From: Arthrobacter koreensis
GTDB lineage: Bacteria; Actinomycetota; Actinomycetes; Actinomycetales; Micrococcaceae
Assembly (NCBI RefSeq): GCF_009193255.1
Contig: NZ_WACG01000001.1
Coordinates: 496,001 to 560,000, forward strand
DNA length: 64,000 nt
Direction: 5' to 3'
The notes beneath the pieces are model-generated. The model was not told where the DNA came from. It searched no databases and saw only the letters and a list, made by a program, of their open reading frames with translations. The position numbers were made by a program, and so were the translations under genes. Numbering within the stretch: the first letter of the stretch is position 1; each line of letters opens with the position of its first letter. Below are positions 28,110 through 37,390 of the stretch, piece by piece.

Positions 28110-29603
28110 ATGAACCCGCACTCAACTGACCCCGGAAACCCCGGCGGGGAACACACCCCGCCGGCACCGCAGCCCATGCCCGGCACACCGCCGCACGGCG
28201 CGGCCCCCGAGAACTCATTCTTTGCCTGGATCCGCCAACTGGGCATCCGCCGCTCCCCCGACCGGTGGATAGGCGGCGTGGCCGGAGGCATCGCCCAGCG
28301 CACCGGACTGGACCCGATCCTTGTCCGCGGCCTGGTGATCGTGCTGTCGATCTTCGGCATCGGCGTCGTCCTCTATGGCGTTGCCTGGGCACTGCTGCCC
28401 GAGCCGGACGGACGAATCCACCTGGAAGGGGCCGTCCGGGGTTCCTGGACCGCCGGGATGACCGGAGCCCTGGTCTTTACCGTCCTGGGCCTGAGCGGTC
28501 CCGGGATCTCCTTCTGGGCCAATGACGGTTGGTTTGGGTCCGTGTTCTGGGGCCTGTTCTGGGTAGCGGCGCTGGTCCTGGGGATCTACTGGCTCACCAC
28601 GCGGAACAACGGCAAGCCCCTGGGGAGCGGCAACAGCCCGGCCGGCCAGCCCGCCGGCGCTGCGCAGGGGGATGCCTATCCGAACCAGCCGCACACGCAG
28701 GGCTTCTCCTCGGCCGGCTCATACGGGGAAAAGGCGGACGCCGCCCAGGATGTGGCGGCGCATGCTTCCGGCCCTGCCACTATGGACCCGCGGCCGGCGG
28801 GCTATCCCGGCCCGGAGGCACCGACCATGCCCCTCTCCTACGGCGCGCACGCTGCGCCGGCAGCCGGGCAGGCAGCTGCCACCAACCCGGAATTTGGCGG
28901 CTACTACGTGCAGTTCCCCCCGCCGGGCAAGGAACCCAAGACGGTCAGCTACCACCCGCCGGCGTCCTGGGTTGCCCTGATCTGCGGCTTTGCCCTCCTG
29001 GCCGCAGGGGTGCTGCTTGCCCTGGACTACAGCGGCATCTATGAGACCGGATCTCCGGTGACGGTGGCCCTGGCAGCAGCCGGTGTTGTGTTCGGACTCG
29101 GGATTGTGGGACTGGGCGCGGCCGGCAGGTCCTCCGGGCTCGCAGGAGGGCTCGGCGTCCTTGCCCTGATCGCCGCCCTGCTGTTCAACGGCAGCTTCGC
29201 CTACCGCAACCTTGTGGTTGCCAACCAGTCCAACTGGAGTGCCAGCCAGTCAGCCGCGGCGTCTGAAGGCTACAGCGTCGCCGCTGCGGACGGGAACCTG
29301 GACCTGCGCGGACTGGCGGGTGAACTCAGGGAAGGTGACGTCACCGTTCCGGTGAGCGTGGCGGCCGGGGACCTCAGCATCCTGGTGCCGGACAACGTTC
29401 CCGTCTCGGTCTACTCGGAGATGGCCCTTGGCAACGTGGAACTCGAACACGACGGCAGGTACAGCTCCGCGGGAGGCCTGTGGGTCGGTCCGCAGGAGCG
29501 GCAACTGAACCCCGGTGCACGGGGCAACCGCATCATCATTGAAATCAAAGGTGTCGCCAGCAACGTCCTGGTGACCACGGACGAAAGCAGCCTGGACCGA
29601 TGA
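28110..29603 (+). CDS. PspC domain protein with LiaF-like C-terminal domain
   Basis: Membrane protein of 497 aa. An N-terminal PspC domain (about residues 45-105; WIGGVAGGIAQRTGLDPILVRG) is followed by two hydrophobic segments, a Pro/Ala-rich cytoplasmic linker (about 165-290), three more membrane segments and a C-terminal domain (about 395-495; GDVTVPVSVAAGDLSILVPDN) like the LiaF/DUF2154 antibiotic-response domain. It probably senses or counters envelope stress with the divergent kinase-regulator pair. The stop overlaps the next gene by ATGA. Confidence 0.85.
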   Translation: MNPHSTDPGNPGGEHTPPAPQPMPGTPPHGAAPENSFFAWIRQLGIRRSPDRWIGGVAGGIAQRTGLDPILVRGLVIVLSIFGIGVVLYGVAWALLPEPDGRIHLEGAVRGSWTAGMTGALVFTVLGLSGPGISFWANDGWFGSVFWGLFWVAALVLGIYWLTTRNNGKPLGSGNSPAGQPAGAAQGDAYPNQPHTQGFSSAGSYGEKADAAQDVAAHASGPATMDPRPAGYPGPEAPTMPLSYGAHAAPAAGQAAATNPEFGGYYVQFPPPGKEPKTVSYHPPASWVALICGFALLAAGVLLALDYSGIYETGSPVTVALAAAGVVFGLGIVGLGAAGRSSGLAGGLGVLALIAALLFNGSFAYRNLVVANQSNWSASQSAAASEGYSVAAADGNLDLRGLAGELREGDVTVPVSVAAGDLSILVPDNVPVSVYSEMALGNVELEHDGRYSSAGGLWVGPQERQLNPGARGNRIIIEIKGVASNVLVTTDESSLDR

Positions 29604-29893
29604 GCGAATCCACGAACCAACCACGCAGCTACGACTCCGATCCGGCCGTCTTCGGGGCAGCTTCGGACGCCGGATATGTCCAGGAAAACGAACCCGAGCG
29701 CCGGCCGCTGCGCGTAGGCACAATCGTCTGGGGCCTGGTCCTTGCGGTGGCGGGGGCCTTGATCCTCGCAGTCCAGCTCACCGGAATCCGGCTGGACACC
29801 GGGGTTGTCCTGCTGGGCCTGCTCATCGGGGCCGGTGCGGCACTGGTTATTGGCGGCCTGCTGGCCGTCCTGGGGAAGAACCGCGCCGCGTAG
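29600..29893 (+). CDS. small two-helix membrane protein
   Basis: Protein of 97 aa: about 37 polar residues, then two hydrophobic helices (VGTIVWGLVLAVAGALILAV and VVLLGLLIGAGAALVIGGLL) with a short loop. It overlaps the upstream PspC/LiaF-like gene by 4 nt, so it is translationally coupled and probably part of the same membrane complex. The layout recalls DUF-type transmembrane accessory proteins of LiaF systems, but I do not recognise a named family. Confidence 0.8.
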   Translation: MSESTNQPRSYDSDPAVFGAASDAGYVQENEPERRPLRVGTIVWGLVLAVAGALILAVQLTGIRLDTGVVLLGLLIGAGAALVIGGLLAVLGKNRAA

Positions 29894-29901
29894 GACTTCC
29901 C

Positions 29902-29933
29902 CCGGCCGTTTCGCCCCTGGCCGAAACGGCCGG
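29902..29933. terminator. hairpin behind the 97-aa membrane protein gene
   Basis: A perfect 12-bp stem (CCGGCCGTTTCG and its complement) with an 8-base loop starts 8 nt beyond the stop. Only TAAAGA follows, so it is terminator-like without a T-run; it may reduce read-through to the next PspC gene. Confidence 0.6.
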
Positions 29934-29974
29934 TAAAGAGTGTACGAATCGACGAAGAAGGAAAGAATCAACCG

Positions 29975-30214
29975 ATGGACAAGTTTTTCGATGTATTGCG
30001 CTCCTCCCCCATCAAACGGGCCCGCGGCGGCTGGCTGGCAGGAATCTGTGCCGGCATAGCCCTGAAATTCGGCTGGGATGTTTCCCTCGTCCGCATTGCG
30101 GTCCTGCTGAGCTTCCTGCTGCCGTTCATTGGCATCGGCACGTACCTGGTGGCCTGGCTCCTGCTGCCCACCACGGACGGCAAGATCATGCTCGAGAAGC
30201 TCGTTAAGCGCTGA
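29975..30214 (+). CDS. small PspC domain membrane protein
   Basis: Stand-alone PspC domain of 79 aa. WLAGICAGIALKFGWDVSLVRI is the PspC signature region (about residues 20-41), followed by a hydrophobic helix ending AWLLLPT. The ATG at 29975 has AAGGAAAG at about 9 nt. It is the third PspC-containing product within 4 kb; with the kinase and the LiaF-like protein it makes one envelope-stress locus. Confidence 0.9.
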   Translation: MDKFFDVLRSSPIKRARGGWLAGICAGIALKFGWDVSLVRIAVLLSFLLPFIGIGTYLVAWLLLPTTDGKIMLEKLVKR

Positions 30215-30367
30215 TTCCCCGCCGGCCCGGCACGTCCTTCTGCGTGCAGCGGCGGTCAATCCGCGTCATGCAGCGCCCGGTGGGAGTGCCGGGCACCGTG
30301 CACCGGGCCGGGCGTGGCTAGAATCGTAGGAGGCCGCCGCCCACCTACCAGATCCAGGGGTCACGTA

Positions 30368-31396
30368 ATGAAGATCGGCATCCTTACCAGCGGGGGCGAC
30401 TGCCCCGGACTGAACGCGGTCATCCGCGGAGCGGTCCTCAACGGGATCAAGACCCATAACGTTGAGTTCGTCGGTTTCCTCGACGGATGGCGCGGTGTGG
30501 TCGACGGCGACGTCATCGACCTGCCCCGAACCCGGGTTCGCGGCATCTCCAAACAGGGCGGAACCATCCTGGGCACCTCCCGCACCAATCCCTTCGAGGG
30601 CCCCAACGGCGGACCCGAGAACATCCGGAAGACGCTCGAACGGCTCGGGATCGACGCCGTGATCGCCATCGGCGGCGAAGGTACCCTCGCTGCCGCCCAG
30701 CGCCTGACCGACGCCGGACTGAAGATCGTCGGCGTTCCCAAGACCGTGGACAATGACCTGGACGCCACCGACTTCACCTTCGGCTTCGATACGGCGGTCC
30801 AGATTGCCACCGAAGCGATTGACCGCCTCCGCACCACCGGCGAGTCCCACCACCGGTGCATGGTCGCTGAAGTCATGGGCCGCCATGTGGGCTGGATCGC
30901 CCTGCATTCCGGCATGGCGTCCGGTGCCCACGCCATCCTGATACCCGAGAAGCCCGTGAGCCTGGACCAGATTGCCCAGTGGGTGACCGAGGCCAGGGAC
31001 CGTGGCCGCGCGCCCCTGGTGGTTGTGGCGGAGGGCTTCGTCACCACAGACATGGAAGCGCCGCACTCCGAACGCGGACTTGATTCCTTCGGCCGTCCCC
31101 GGCTCGGCGGGATCGGAGAGCTGCTCGCCCCGGAAATCGAGGCGCGCACCGGAATCGAAACCCGCGCCACCGTGCTGGGCCACATCCAGCGCGGCGGAGT
31201 CCCCACCGCCTTCGACCGTGTCCTGGCCACCCGGCTGGGTATGGCTGCCGTAGATTCGGTCATGGACGGACTGTGGGGAACCATGGTGTCCCTGCATGGA
31301 ACCGACATTGTCCGCGTAGGGTTCGAGAAGGCCCTGGACAACCTCAAGACCGTTCCCGAGCACCGCTACAACGAGGCGGCCATTCTTTTTGGTTAG
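30368..31396 (+). CDS. pfkA: 6-phosphofructokinase
   Basis: Phosphofructokinase of 342 aa, phosphorylating fructose 6-phosphate in glycolysis. Motifs: N-terminal TSGGDCPGLNAVIRG, phosphate-donor site GGEGT (102-106), and catalytic KTVDND (about 125-130). Gly rather than Asp in GGEGT favours ATP over pyrophosphate as donor. The ATG at 30368 is preceded by AGGGG. A TAGAAT -10-like box lies at 30319-30324. Confidence 0.94.
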   Translation: MKIGILTSGGDCPGLNAVIRGAVLNGIKTHNVEFVGFLDGWRGVVDGDVIDLPRTRVRGISKQGGTILGTSRTNPFEGPNGGPENIRKTLERLGIDAVIAIGGEGTLAAAQRLTDAGLKIVGVPKTVDNDLDATDFTFGFDTAVQIATEAIDRLRTTGESHHRCMVAEVMGRHVGWIALHSGMASGAHAILIPEKPVSLDQIAQWVTEARDRGRAPLVVVAEGFVTTDMEAPHSERGLDSFGRPRLGGIGELLAPEIEARTGIETRATVLGHIQRGGVPTAFDRVLATRLGMAAVDSVMDGLWGTMVSLHGTDIVRVGFEKALDNLKTVPEHRYNEAAILFG

Positions 31397-31461
31397 GTCC
31401 CCTATCAGTTTGCTATCCGAACCTTGCGCCGCCCTGCGCACACCCGTGTAGCTTGAGTCCT

Positions 31462-32181
31462 ATGGACCTTGACCCCGGCACAATTGCCATTATCCAGCTC
31501 GCCTGGTCCCGCAGGCTGGGACTGGAAGACGACGCTCTCTCAGCTGCGGAAGACGAAGAGCGCATTTACGACGTGCACGACGAAGCGAACGAAGTCAGGT
31601 TCGTCCGGCTGTTCGGCCGCGAAGTCTTCTCCGGCCCCGAGTGGGCCGCCGAACAGGTGCGTTCCAAAAGCACTGAGGAGCTCAGCAGCTTCTCCGGGCT
31701 GCTGCGCCTCTCCCTCGACCACGGCGGCCGGGGAATGGCGGAGGAACACCTGTACTACACCGATTCCTATCCGCCGATCCCGGCGGCGGAAGAACTTGCC
31801 GTGGCGGACGACTACCACTACGCCGAAGCCCTTGAGCGGCTGTGCCCGCCGGACGACGTCGTGGAAGCCAAACTCTCCGGCCGCGAGATCCTCTTCATCC
31901 TCGTCGACGACACGGGCCCCGGCACACCGGTTCCCGTTGCCGGTGCGGGCTACAGCATCCGGGAAGGGATCCTCGCGGACGTTGGAACCCTCACGGATCC
32001 GAACCACCGAATGCGGGGGCTCGGTTCCTATGTGACCTCCATCGCCGTGGAAGACGCGATGGCAGCCGGGCTGATCCCGCAGTCCCGCATCCAGTCCAAC
32101 AACCTGGGGGCCAGCCGCATGGCGTCCGGGGCAGGCTTTGTCTCAGCCGGGCTCTGCACCTCGGTGTCCCTGCCGGTCTAG
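31462..32181 (+). CDS. GNAT-like N-acetyltransferase
   Basis: Protein of 239 aa with a C-terminal acetyltransferase-like part: GTLTDPNHRMRGLGSYVTSIAVEDAM at about residues 175-200 carries the acetyl-CoA loop RMRGLG, and IQSNNLGASRMASGAGF the second conserved part. The N-terminal 140 residues are acidic and not recognised. A TAGCTT box ends 7 nt before the ATG, suggesting a leaderless transcript. Substrate unknown. Confidence 0.75.
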   Translation: MDLDPGTIAIIQLAWSRRLGLEDDALSAAEDEERIYDVHDEANEVRFVRLFGREVFSGPEWAAEQVRSKSTEELSSFSGLLRLSLDHGGRGMAEEHLYYTDSYPPIPAAEELAVADDYHYAEALERLCPPDDVVEAKLSGREILFILVDDTGPGTPVPVAGAGYSIREGILADVGTLTDPNHRMRGLGSYVTSIAVEDAMAAGLIPQSRIQSNNLGASRMASGAGFVSAGLCTSVSLPV

Positions 32182-32245
32182 CGGTCCACGGGCGGCTTGG
32201 CATTGCTGCTATGAAGCCCGGGCCCCGTGGCCCCGTGGCCTCCGG

Positions 32246-32650
32246 CTAGCCTTCGAGCAGGTCCGCGCGCTGGAAGTAGGCGGCCGTGGCACGCGCCGAC
32301 GGATTTCCGGCGTCGGCATCCGCACCGGCAGCCAGCAGGGTGCGGACAACGTCCGCATATCCCTTGAACACGGCACCTGCCAGCGGAGACTGCCCGCGGT
32401 CGTTGAGCGTGTTGACGTCGGCGCCGAGCTCGACAAGCGCCTGCACCGTTCCGGCATGCCCGTGATAGGCCGCAAGCATGAGCAGTGAATCCCCCGCAGC
32501 GTTGGTCAGCGTGACGGGCACCCCGGCGCTGACGTAGGTCCGCAGCAGTTCGGTGTCCCCCTGGCGGGCGCCGTCGAACAGCCGTTCGGCGAGTTCAAGC
32601 ATCTCCGGGTCTGCAGCGTTCGTCTGTGCCTGGTCCGGTGTCTCAGCCAT
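32246..32650 (-). CDS. ankyrin repeat protein
   Basis: Protein of 134 aa consisting of about three ankyrin repeats (LMLAAYHGHAGTVQALVELG, then SPLAGAVFKGYADVVRTLLAAG), preceded by an acidic N-terminus. Such small ankyrin proteins bind other proteins; the partner is not predictable. ATG at 32650 follows AAGGACAAGG. It lies 64 nt behind ygfZ on the same strand and may be cotranscribed. Confidence 0.88.
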   Translation of the reverse strand: MAETPDQAQTNAADPEMLELAERLFDGARQGDTELLRTYVSAGVPVTLTNAAGDSLLMLAAYHGHAGTVQALVELGADVNTLNDRGQSPLAGAVFKGYADVVRTLLAAGADADAGNPSARATAAYFQRADLLEG

Positions 32651-32714
32651 CAACCTTGTCCTTCCCTGCCGGCAGCCGCCGGCGATGATAGATCCTGCCA
32701 GAAGTGCTCCGGCG

Positions 32715-33812
32715 CTAGGCACGGGAGCGTGGAGTCCGCAGCAGGCCGGTGGGGCGGCCCACGGCCTGACCCGCGTTGGGAGAAACCACGAGTTCCTGTG
32801 CCGCGGCGTAGAGTTCACCTTCATCCTCAACCACCAGCTGCGCCTCAGGATCCACCGAGCGCTTGACCACCGCCAGGGCAACCGGCCCCATCTCGTAGTG
32901 CTGCGCCACGGAGGTCACCCGGCCAACGACCCGCTCACCGAGCTTGACCGGACTCTCGGCGGCCGGAAGGGTGTGCTGCGATCCATCCAGCTGCAGGAAA
33001 ACCAGCCGGCGCGGCGGATGGCCCAGGTTGTGCACCCGGGCAATGGTTTCCTGTCCCTTGTAGCAGCCCTTGGAAAGGTGGACGGCGGTCCGGATCAGGT
33101 CCAGCTCATGCGGAATGCTCTTGTCATCCGTCTCCGCGCCAAGGCGCGGGCGCCACGCCGCGATGCGCAGTGCCTCGGCGGCCATGGACCCGGCCAGGGG
33201 CAGTCCGGACGCATCGACGGCGGCTTCGAACCCTTCCCGGGGAATCAGGTATTCGTACCAGGGGCGCTCGTGGCCGGGGTGCGCAGGATCCGCCGTCTCC
33301 GTGTAGGCGTGCCCGCCCGGGCCTACCCGAGGCCAGGGGTCTGTCCAGACGGCGAAGTCTGTCCAGGCCGGCACCGGCGCAACTGAGCCGGCCACAGCCC
33401 AGTCGGCTGTTACGTCCTGGATCTCCACCCGGAGCATGAACTTCATGCTGTTCAGCCAGTCCGCCAGCTGCGGCGCCTCGGCGCCCTCCACGATCAGCCA
33501 GGCCCGTTCGCCGTCATCCAGGATGCGGGCATCATGCTCGATCCGGCCCTGGATGCTGAGCAGCAGCAGTTCCGAACTTTCGCCCGGACGAAGGTTGGTG
33601 ACCTGCTGGGAGGAAAGGGTGTTCAGCCAGCTCAGCCTGTCTTCACCGCTGACGGTGACGACGCCGCGGCTGGAGAGGTCGGTTATCGCTTCGCCGCGTG
33701 CCAGTGCACGCTGTTCACGCAGGGGGTCGCCGTAGTGGGCTGCCGTACCGGCATCAGCGCTGGAAGCTTCGACGGCTCCGGGGCGGGCAAGGAGGGGGCT
33801 TTTGATGCTCAT
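32715..33812 (-). CDS. ygfZ: folate-binding protein YgfZ
   Basis: Tetrahydrofolate-dependent protein (365 aa) that supports Fe-S cluster assembly or repair. The family signature KGCYKGQE is present (about residue 250) followed by ETIARVHNLG. The fold is like the GcvT aminomethyltransferase. Upstream on the same strand lies the nitrobindin-like gene, a pairing compatible with Fe/heme chemistry but not proof of a joint function. Confidence 0.93.
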   Translation of the reverse strand: MSIKSPLLARPGAVEASSADAGTAAHYGDPLREQRALARGEAITDLSSRGVVTVSGEDRLSWLNTLSSQQVTNLRPGESSELLLLSIQGRIEHDARILDDGERAWLIVEGAEAPQLADWLNSMKFMLRVEIQDVTADWAVAGSVAPVPAWTDFAVWTDPWPRVGPGGHAYTETADPAHPGHERPWYEYLIPREGFEAAVDASGLPLAGSMAAEALRIAAWRPRLGAETDDKSIPHELDLIRTAVHLSKGCYKGQETIARVHNLGHPPRRLVFLQLDGSQHTLPAAESPVKLGERVVGRVTSVAQHYEMGPVALAVVKRSVDPEAQLVVEDEGELYAAAQELVVSPNAGQAVGRPTGLLRTPRSRA

Positions 33813-33868
33813 GTCAGGTGCAACGTCCTAGCCGGGTAGTGGTATTCCGGTCCCCCGGTCTGCGGGGA

Positions 33869-34468
33869 TCAGTCCCGTTTCTTGAGGATCGCGGAGGCAT
33901 GCGCTTCAAGCGCCTTGCCATCGGCCGCGACATCCCAGCGCCAGTAGAGATCGCCGTTTACCAGCCCGTAGATCCGGGTGGCGGCGGTGTACTCCTTGGA
34001 GTTCACGCCGCGCATCACCAGATCCGTGGTGAGCTGGATCTGCGGGCCCTTGATCTGGCCGTAATAGAGTTCCGCAATCCCGCCGGGGTGCACGATGGTT
34101 GCCGTGATGTCGAAGCCGCCTGAGTCGTTGCGGAGTTCTTCAACCTCGTCGGCGCTGCGCAGGGCCGGGACAATGTCCGCGGGGATAAGGCCCGGGCCGC
34201 CGTCGGCGTCGTTCAGCGGACGGTCCAGTGCCCAGAAGCCGGTCTCGACGGCGAGGGGGCGCAGCACTGTCCCGGCCTCGTCCGTCAGCCAGCTCTCCGC
34301 CGTGTACTGCAGGTAGGGCAGGCCGTTTTGCCGGCACGTGACCCGCTGGGAGAAGTGCTCGGACTCCGCATCGCCTTCACCAAGGCGGCCGGTTCCTTCC
34401 CAGACTCCCAGGAGCCAGGACAGCGGCACGAGTTCGGGCGTGAGGTCTGTGGGGATCTCCATTGGCAT
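33869..34468 (-). CDS. FABP-like nitrobindin / heme-binding protein
   Basis: Beta-barrel protein of 199 aa of the nitrobindin/THAP4 C-terminal family. GVWEGTG near residue 21 is the family start, and the late His in LEAHASAIL matches the proposed heme axial ligand. Family members bind ferric heme and can isomerise peroxynitrite to nitrate. The ATG at 34468 is chosen; ATG 34462 is also possible. Confidence 0.85.
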   Translation of the reverse strand: MPMEIPTDLTPELVPLSWLLGVWEGTGRLGEGDAESEHFSQRVTCRQNGLPYLQYTAESWLTDEAGTVLRPLAVETGFWALDRPLNDADGGPGLIPADIVPALRSADEVEELRNDSGGFDITATIVHPGGIAELYYGQIKGPQIQLTTDLVMRGVNSKEYTAATRIYGLVNGDLYWRWDVAADGKALEAHASAILKKRD

Positions 34469-34513
34469 GGCCGGACCCTTCCCTGGTCAGTTCGGGCGGT
34501 TGTGCGTTTCGGG

Positions 34514-34627
34514 TTACTTCTGGCCTTTGTACAGGCGGGAAACAACGAGGGCTGCGAAACCTGCCATGGCCAGGCCAGTGACACCCAGAAGGACAATGAA
34601 GAAGATTTCAAGAGCAAGAAGCGACAT
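34514..34627 (-). CDS. 37-aa single-span membrane peptide
   Basis: A short ORF of 37 codons plus stop: MSLLALEIFFIVLLGVTGLA begins one hydrophobic helix, ending in the basic tail SRLYKGQK. The ATG at 34627 is 6 nt behind a TAGGAT -10 box, so it would be leaderless. Promoter, start and clean membrane-protein composition support a real gene. No family is known to me. Confidence 0.7.
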   Translation of the reverse strand: MSLLALEIFFIVLLGVTGLAMAGFAALVVSRLYKGQK

Positions 34628-34685
34628 GCCTACATCCTAACCCGCCCCGCAGGGTCTTTGTCTCTTGTGACTCCCGGCCGCGGAC

Positions 34686-35438
34686 CTAGGGGACCAGGAG
34701 CCGGCCGGCAAAGTACACGGCGGTACCCAGAGCCAGTACCGGAGAGGCGCCCGCCGCGATGATTCCCAGGACGCCCGGAGAATCGTCCCGGATCAGCACG
34801 AGCCGGCGTACAGCAACGATCACCGCTGCACACAGCACTCCGACGAAGGCACCCGCCGCCAGAGGCAGGCCGGTCACCAGTGCGGCTGCCCCGGCGCCCG
34901 CGAGGGCCCCGGCAACCACCCCGATCGGTGCGGTAATGCGGTCCGCAAGCGGAATCAGGGAGATCAGGATGGCCACTGCGATGGCCGCGGCCCCGGCAGA
35001 GATGAGTCCTTCGGATCCATTCCCGCCCGGCAGGCGGTCCGCTGCGACCCAGCCCGCTGCCATCCCCGCAACGAGGGCCCCGGCGATCACGCCGATCGTG
35101 GACTCAAGCCGGTGCGGCTGCCCCGTGCCGCGCAGCAGCTGGATGAGGAACACAGCCCCGACGCCAACGGCGACGATGCCGGGCATCCAGGTAAGCATGG
35201 CGGTGGCGGGTGCGAAGTAGGCGGCTGCAACCCCGCCTGCGCCGACGAGTGCAAGCACCAGCCCCTGGGTCTTGCGGGCCGGGACACCAAGGAGATAGGG
35301 CCAGCCGAAACCAGCCACTGCAGCGGCGGCTCCGGTGAACAGTGCCGTGGCTTCGGGGGAAACAAAGGATGCCGCCACGATTCCGACCAGTACAGTTGCC
35401 GCCGGCACCGCTATGCTCCAAAGTTTCACCCTAGTCAT
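34686..35438 (-). CDS. polytopic membrane protein of unknown function
   Basis: Protein of 250 aa made of about seven to eight hydrophobic helices rich in Ala, Gly and Val, with a short loop (RDDSPGVLG) near the C-terminus. No transport or enzyme motif is seen. The ATG at 35438 lies 6 nt behind TAATAA, so a leaderless transcript is probable. It is divergent from glnR across 137 nt. Confidence 0.75.
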   Translation of the reverse strand: MTRVKLWSIAVPAATVLVGIVAASFVSPEATALFTGAAAAVAGFGWPYLLGVPARKTQGLVLALVGAGGVAAAYFAPATAMLTWMPGIVAVGVGAVFLIQLLRGTGQPHRLESTIGVIAGALVAGMAAGWVAADRLPGGNGSEGLISAGAAAIAVAILISLIPLADRITAPIGVVAGALAGAGAAALVTGLPLAAGAFVGVLCAAVIVAVRRLVLIRDDSPGVLGIIAAGASPVLALGTAVYFAGRLLVP

Positions 35439-35575
35439 ACTGCCTTATTACGCAGCGCGGATAAAAGCTACAGGGCGCCGGGGCGCCGCTGGGTATACTT
35501 TCAACCACTCTTCGGCCGCTGGGGACCGGATGGGATAACGTGCCCGATGATGTGCGCCTAACTTTCGGAGGAACT

Positions 35576-36286
35576 ATGTCGCACATTCTGCTCCTGACCA
35601 ACAGCCCGGGGTCATCAGTTGAAGTCCTCCCTGCCCTGGAACTGCTCAACCACAGGGTCCACATCCTCCCCGCGGAACCAACCGCACTCCTGGACATCGA
35701 CCCGTGCGACGTCGTCCTCGTTGACGCACGCAAGGACCTGGTTGGTGCGCGCTCACTAACCCAGCTGCTCAAGGCAACCGGCCTGGGCACTCCCTTGGTT
35801 CTGGTCCTTACGGAGGGCGGGATGGCCGCGGTCGCGGCCAACTGGCTGGCAGACGACGTCGTCCTGGACACCGCAGGTCCTGCCGAGCTGGAAGCCCGGC
35901 TTCGCCTGGCCGTTTCCCGGACCCAGGCGGCCGCGGAGGAATCCAGCACCGAAATCCACGCCTCCGGCGTCGTCATTGATGAGGCCAGCTACACCGCCCG
36001 CGTCAGCGGCACGGCCCTGAACCTGACCTACAAAGAGTTTGAACTGCTCAAGTACCTCGCACAGCACCCCGGGCGGGTCTTCACCCGCGACCAGCTCCTG
36101 CATGAGGTGTGGGGCTACGACTACTACGGCGGCACCCGCACCGTAGACGTCCACGTCCGGCGGCTGAGGGCGAAGCTGGGCCCTGACCATGAGAACCTGA
36201 TCGGCACCGTCCGCAACGTCGGCTACCGCTTCGCGAAGGCACGCACCCACGAGGAGCAGGCAGCCGTGGCCGGGCACGAAGCGTAA
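35576..36286 (+). CDS. glnR: GlnR-type OmpR-family transcriptional regulator
   Basis: Regulator of 236 aa resembling actinobacterial GlnR, which controls nitrogen assimilation genes. It has a degenerate receiver domain (about residues 1-115): Asp is kept in VVLVDARKD, but the usual N-terminal acidic pair is replaced by LLLTN, as in orphan GlnR. The C-terminal winged helix (about 140-228) has [20 protein letters not shown] and [16 protein letters not shown] 35576 has GGAGGAACT before it. mshD follows, an arrangement also known in mycobacteria. Confidence 0.85.
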   Translation: MSHILLLTNSPGSSVEVLPALELLNHRVHILPAEPTALLDIDPCDVVLVDARKDLVGARSLTQLLKATGLGTPLVLVLTEGGMAAVAANWLADDVVLDTAGPAELEARLRLAVSRTQAAAEESSTEIHASGVVIDEASYTARVSGTALNLTYKEFELLKYLAQHPGRVFTRDQLLHEVWGYDYYGGTRTVDVHVRRLRAKLGPDHENLIGTVRNVGYRFAKARTHEEQAAVAGHEA

Positions 36287-36327
36287 GCCGTCTCCCGCAC
36301 TGCGGCCTGAGTGGTTAGTCTTCTTCA

Positions 36328-37299
36328 ATGAGCGAGAACCCCCTGACCACATGGCCTGTCCTCACAACGCGCGGCACCCCGGAAGAATCCGCGCTCCGCG
36401 GCATCCTGGAGCTGGCCGCGGCAGCTGCCGAAGCCGACGGCAATCCCCCTTTCTCCGAGCAGACACTGGTTGACCTGCGCTCAACCAGCGCGGACCCGGA
36501 CCAGGTACGGGTCTTCCTGGCACTGACCCATGACGAGCACTCGGACCCCGCCACCGCGCAGGAACTCGCCGGGGCCGCCGTGCTCACCGTCTCAGCTGAG
36601 GACGAGCCCGGCGTACTGGAACTGGTGGTCCACCCCAATTACCGCAACAAGGGTGTTGGCACCGCATTGGCAGAAGCCGCGCGGAAGGACGCCGGGCAGG
36701 ACTTCAAGGCCTGGTCACACGGGAACCATGAAGCGGCGGTGAAGCTCGCTGCCCGCTTCGGGTTCCACCCGGTGCGCGAGCTGTGGCGGATGCGGCTCTC
36801 CCACGACGCACTGTCCCAGGGCCTGCCCACGGCCAAGGTACCCGACGGCGTGCAGGTACGTGCCTTCGTTCCCGGCCAGGATGAGGACGCCTGGCTCGCG
36901 GCAAACGCCGCCGCATTCGCCCATCACCCGGAGCAGGGATCCATGACCCGGGCGGACCTCGAAGCGAGAATGGCCGAAGACTGGTTCGATCCCAGCGGTT
37001 TCCTGCTCGCCGTCCGCGAATCCGACGGCGAGCTGCTGGGCTTCCACTGGACCAAGGTCCATCCCCGCAGCGGGAGCCACCCGGCCATCGGGGAGGTCTA
37101 CGTGGTGGGCGTGACTCCCCAGGCGCAGGGAACAGGACTTGGAAAAGCCCTGACCCTTGCCGGTATCAGCTACCTGCACGACTCCGGCCTGGACGCCGTC
37201 ATGCTCTATGTAGACGCAGACAACACGGCCGCGGTGTCCCTCTACCGCAAGCTGGGCTTTGTGCGCTGGGACGTGGACGTGATGTACGCCGCCGAATAG
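36328..37299 (+). CDS. mshD: mycothiol synthase
   Basis: MshD acetylates Cys-GlcN-Ins with acetyl-CoA in the last step of mycothiol synthesis. The 323-aa protein has two GNAT domains: one with [19 protein letters not shown] (about residues 97-115) and one with [21 protein letters not shown] (about 258-278), followed by [14 protein letters not shown]. This marks an actinobacterial thiol system. TAGTCT lies 6 nt before the ATG, suggesting a leaderless mRNA. Confidence 0.93.
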   Translation: MSENPLTTWPVLTTRGTPEESALRGILELAAAAAEADGNPPFSEQTLVDLRSTSADPDQVRVFLALTHDEHSDPATAQELAGAAVLTVSAEDEPGVLELVVHPNYRNKGVGTALAEAARKDAGQDFKAWSHGNHEAAVKLAARFGFHPVRELWRMRLSHDALSQGLPTAKVPDGVQVRAFVPGQDEDAWLAANAAAFAHHPEQGSMTRADLEARMAEDWFDPSGFLLAVRESDGELLGFHWTKVHPRSGSHPAIGEVYVVGVTPQAQGTGLGKALTLAGISYLHDSGLDAVMLYVDADNTAAVSLYRKLGFVRWDVDVMYAAE

Positions 37300-37390
37300 C
37301 CGCCTGCTGATTGTAGGGTTGAGGAGAGGGCGCTGTGCCCCTGCGCTGCAGGGGTGCCGGGCCTGCCAGAACTGCCAGGGGAGAAACACT

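Noticed and set aside
30368-31396. Pyrophosphate-dependent phosphofructokinase
   Set aside because: GGEGT has Gly at the position where pyrophosphate enzymes usually have Asp, so ATP use is more likely.
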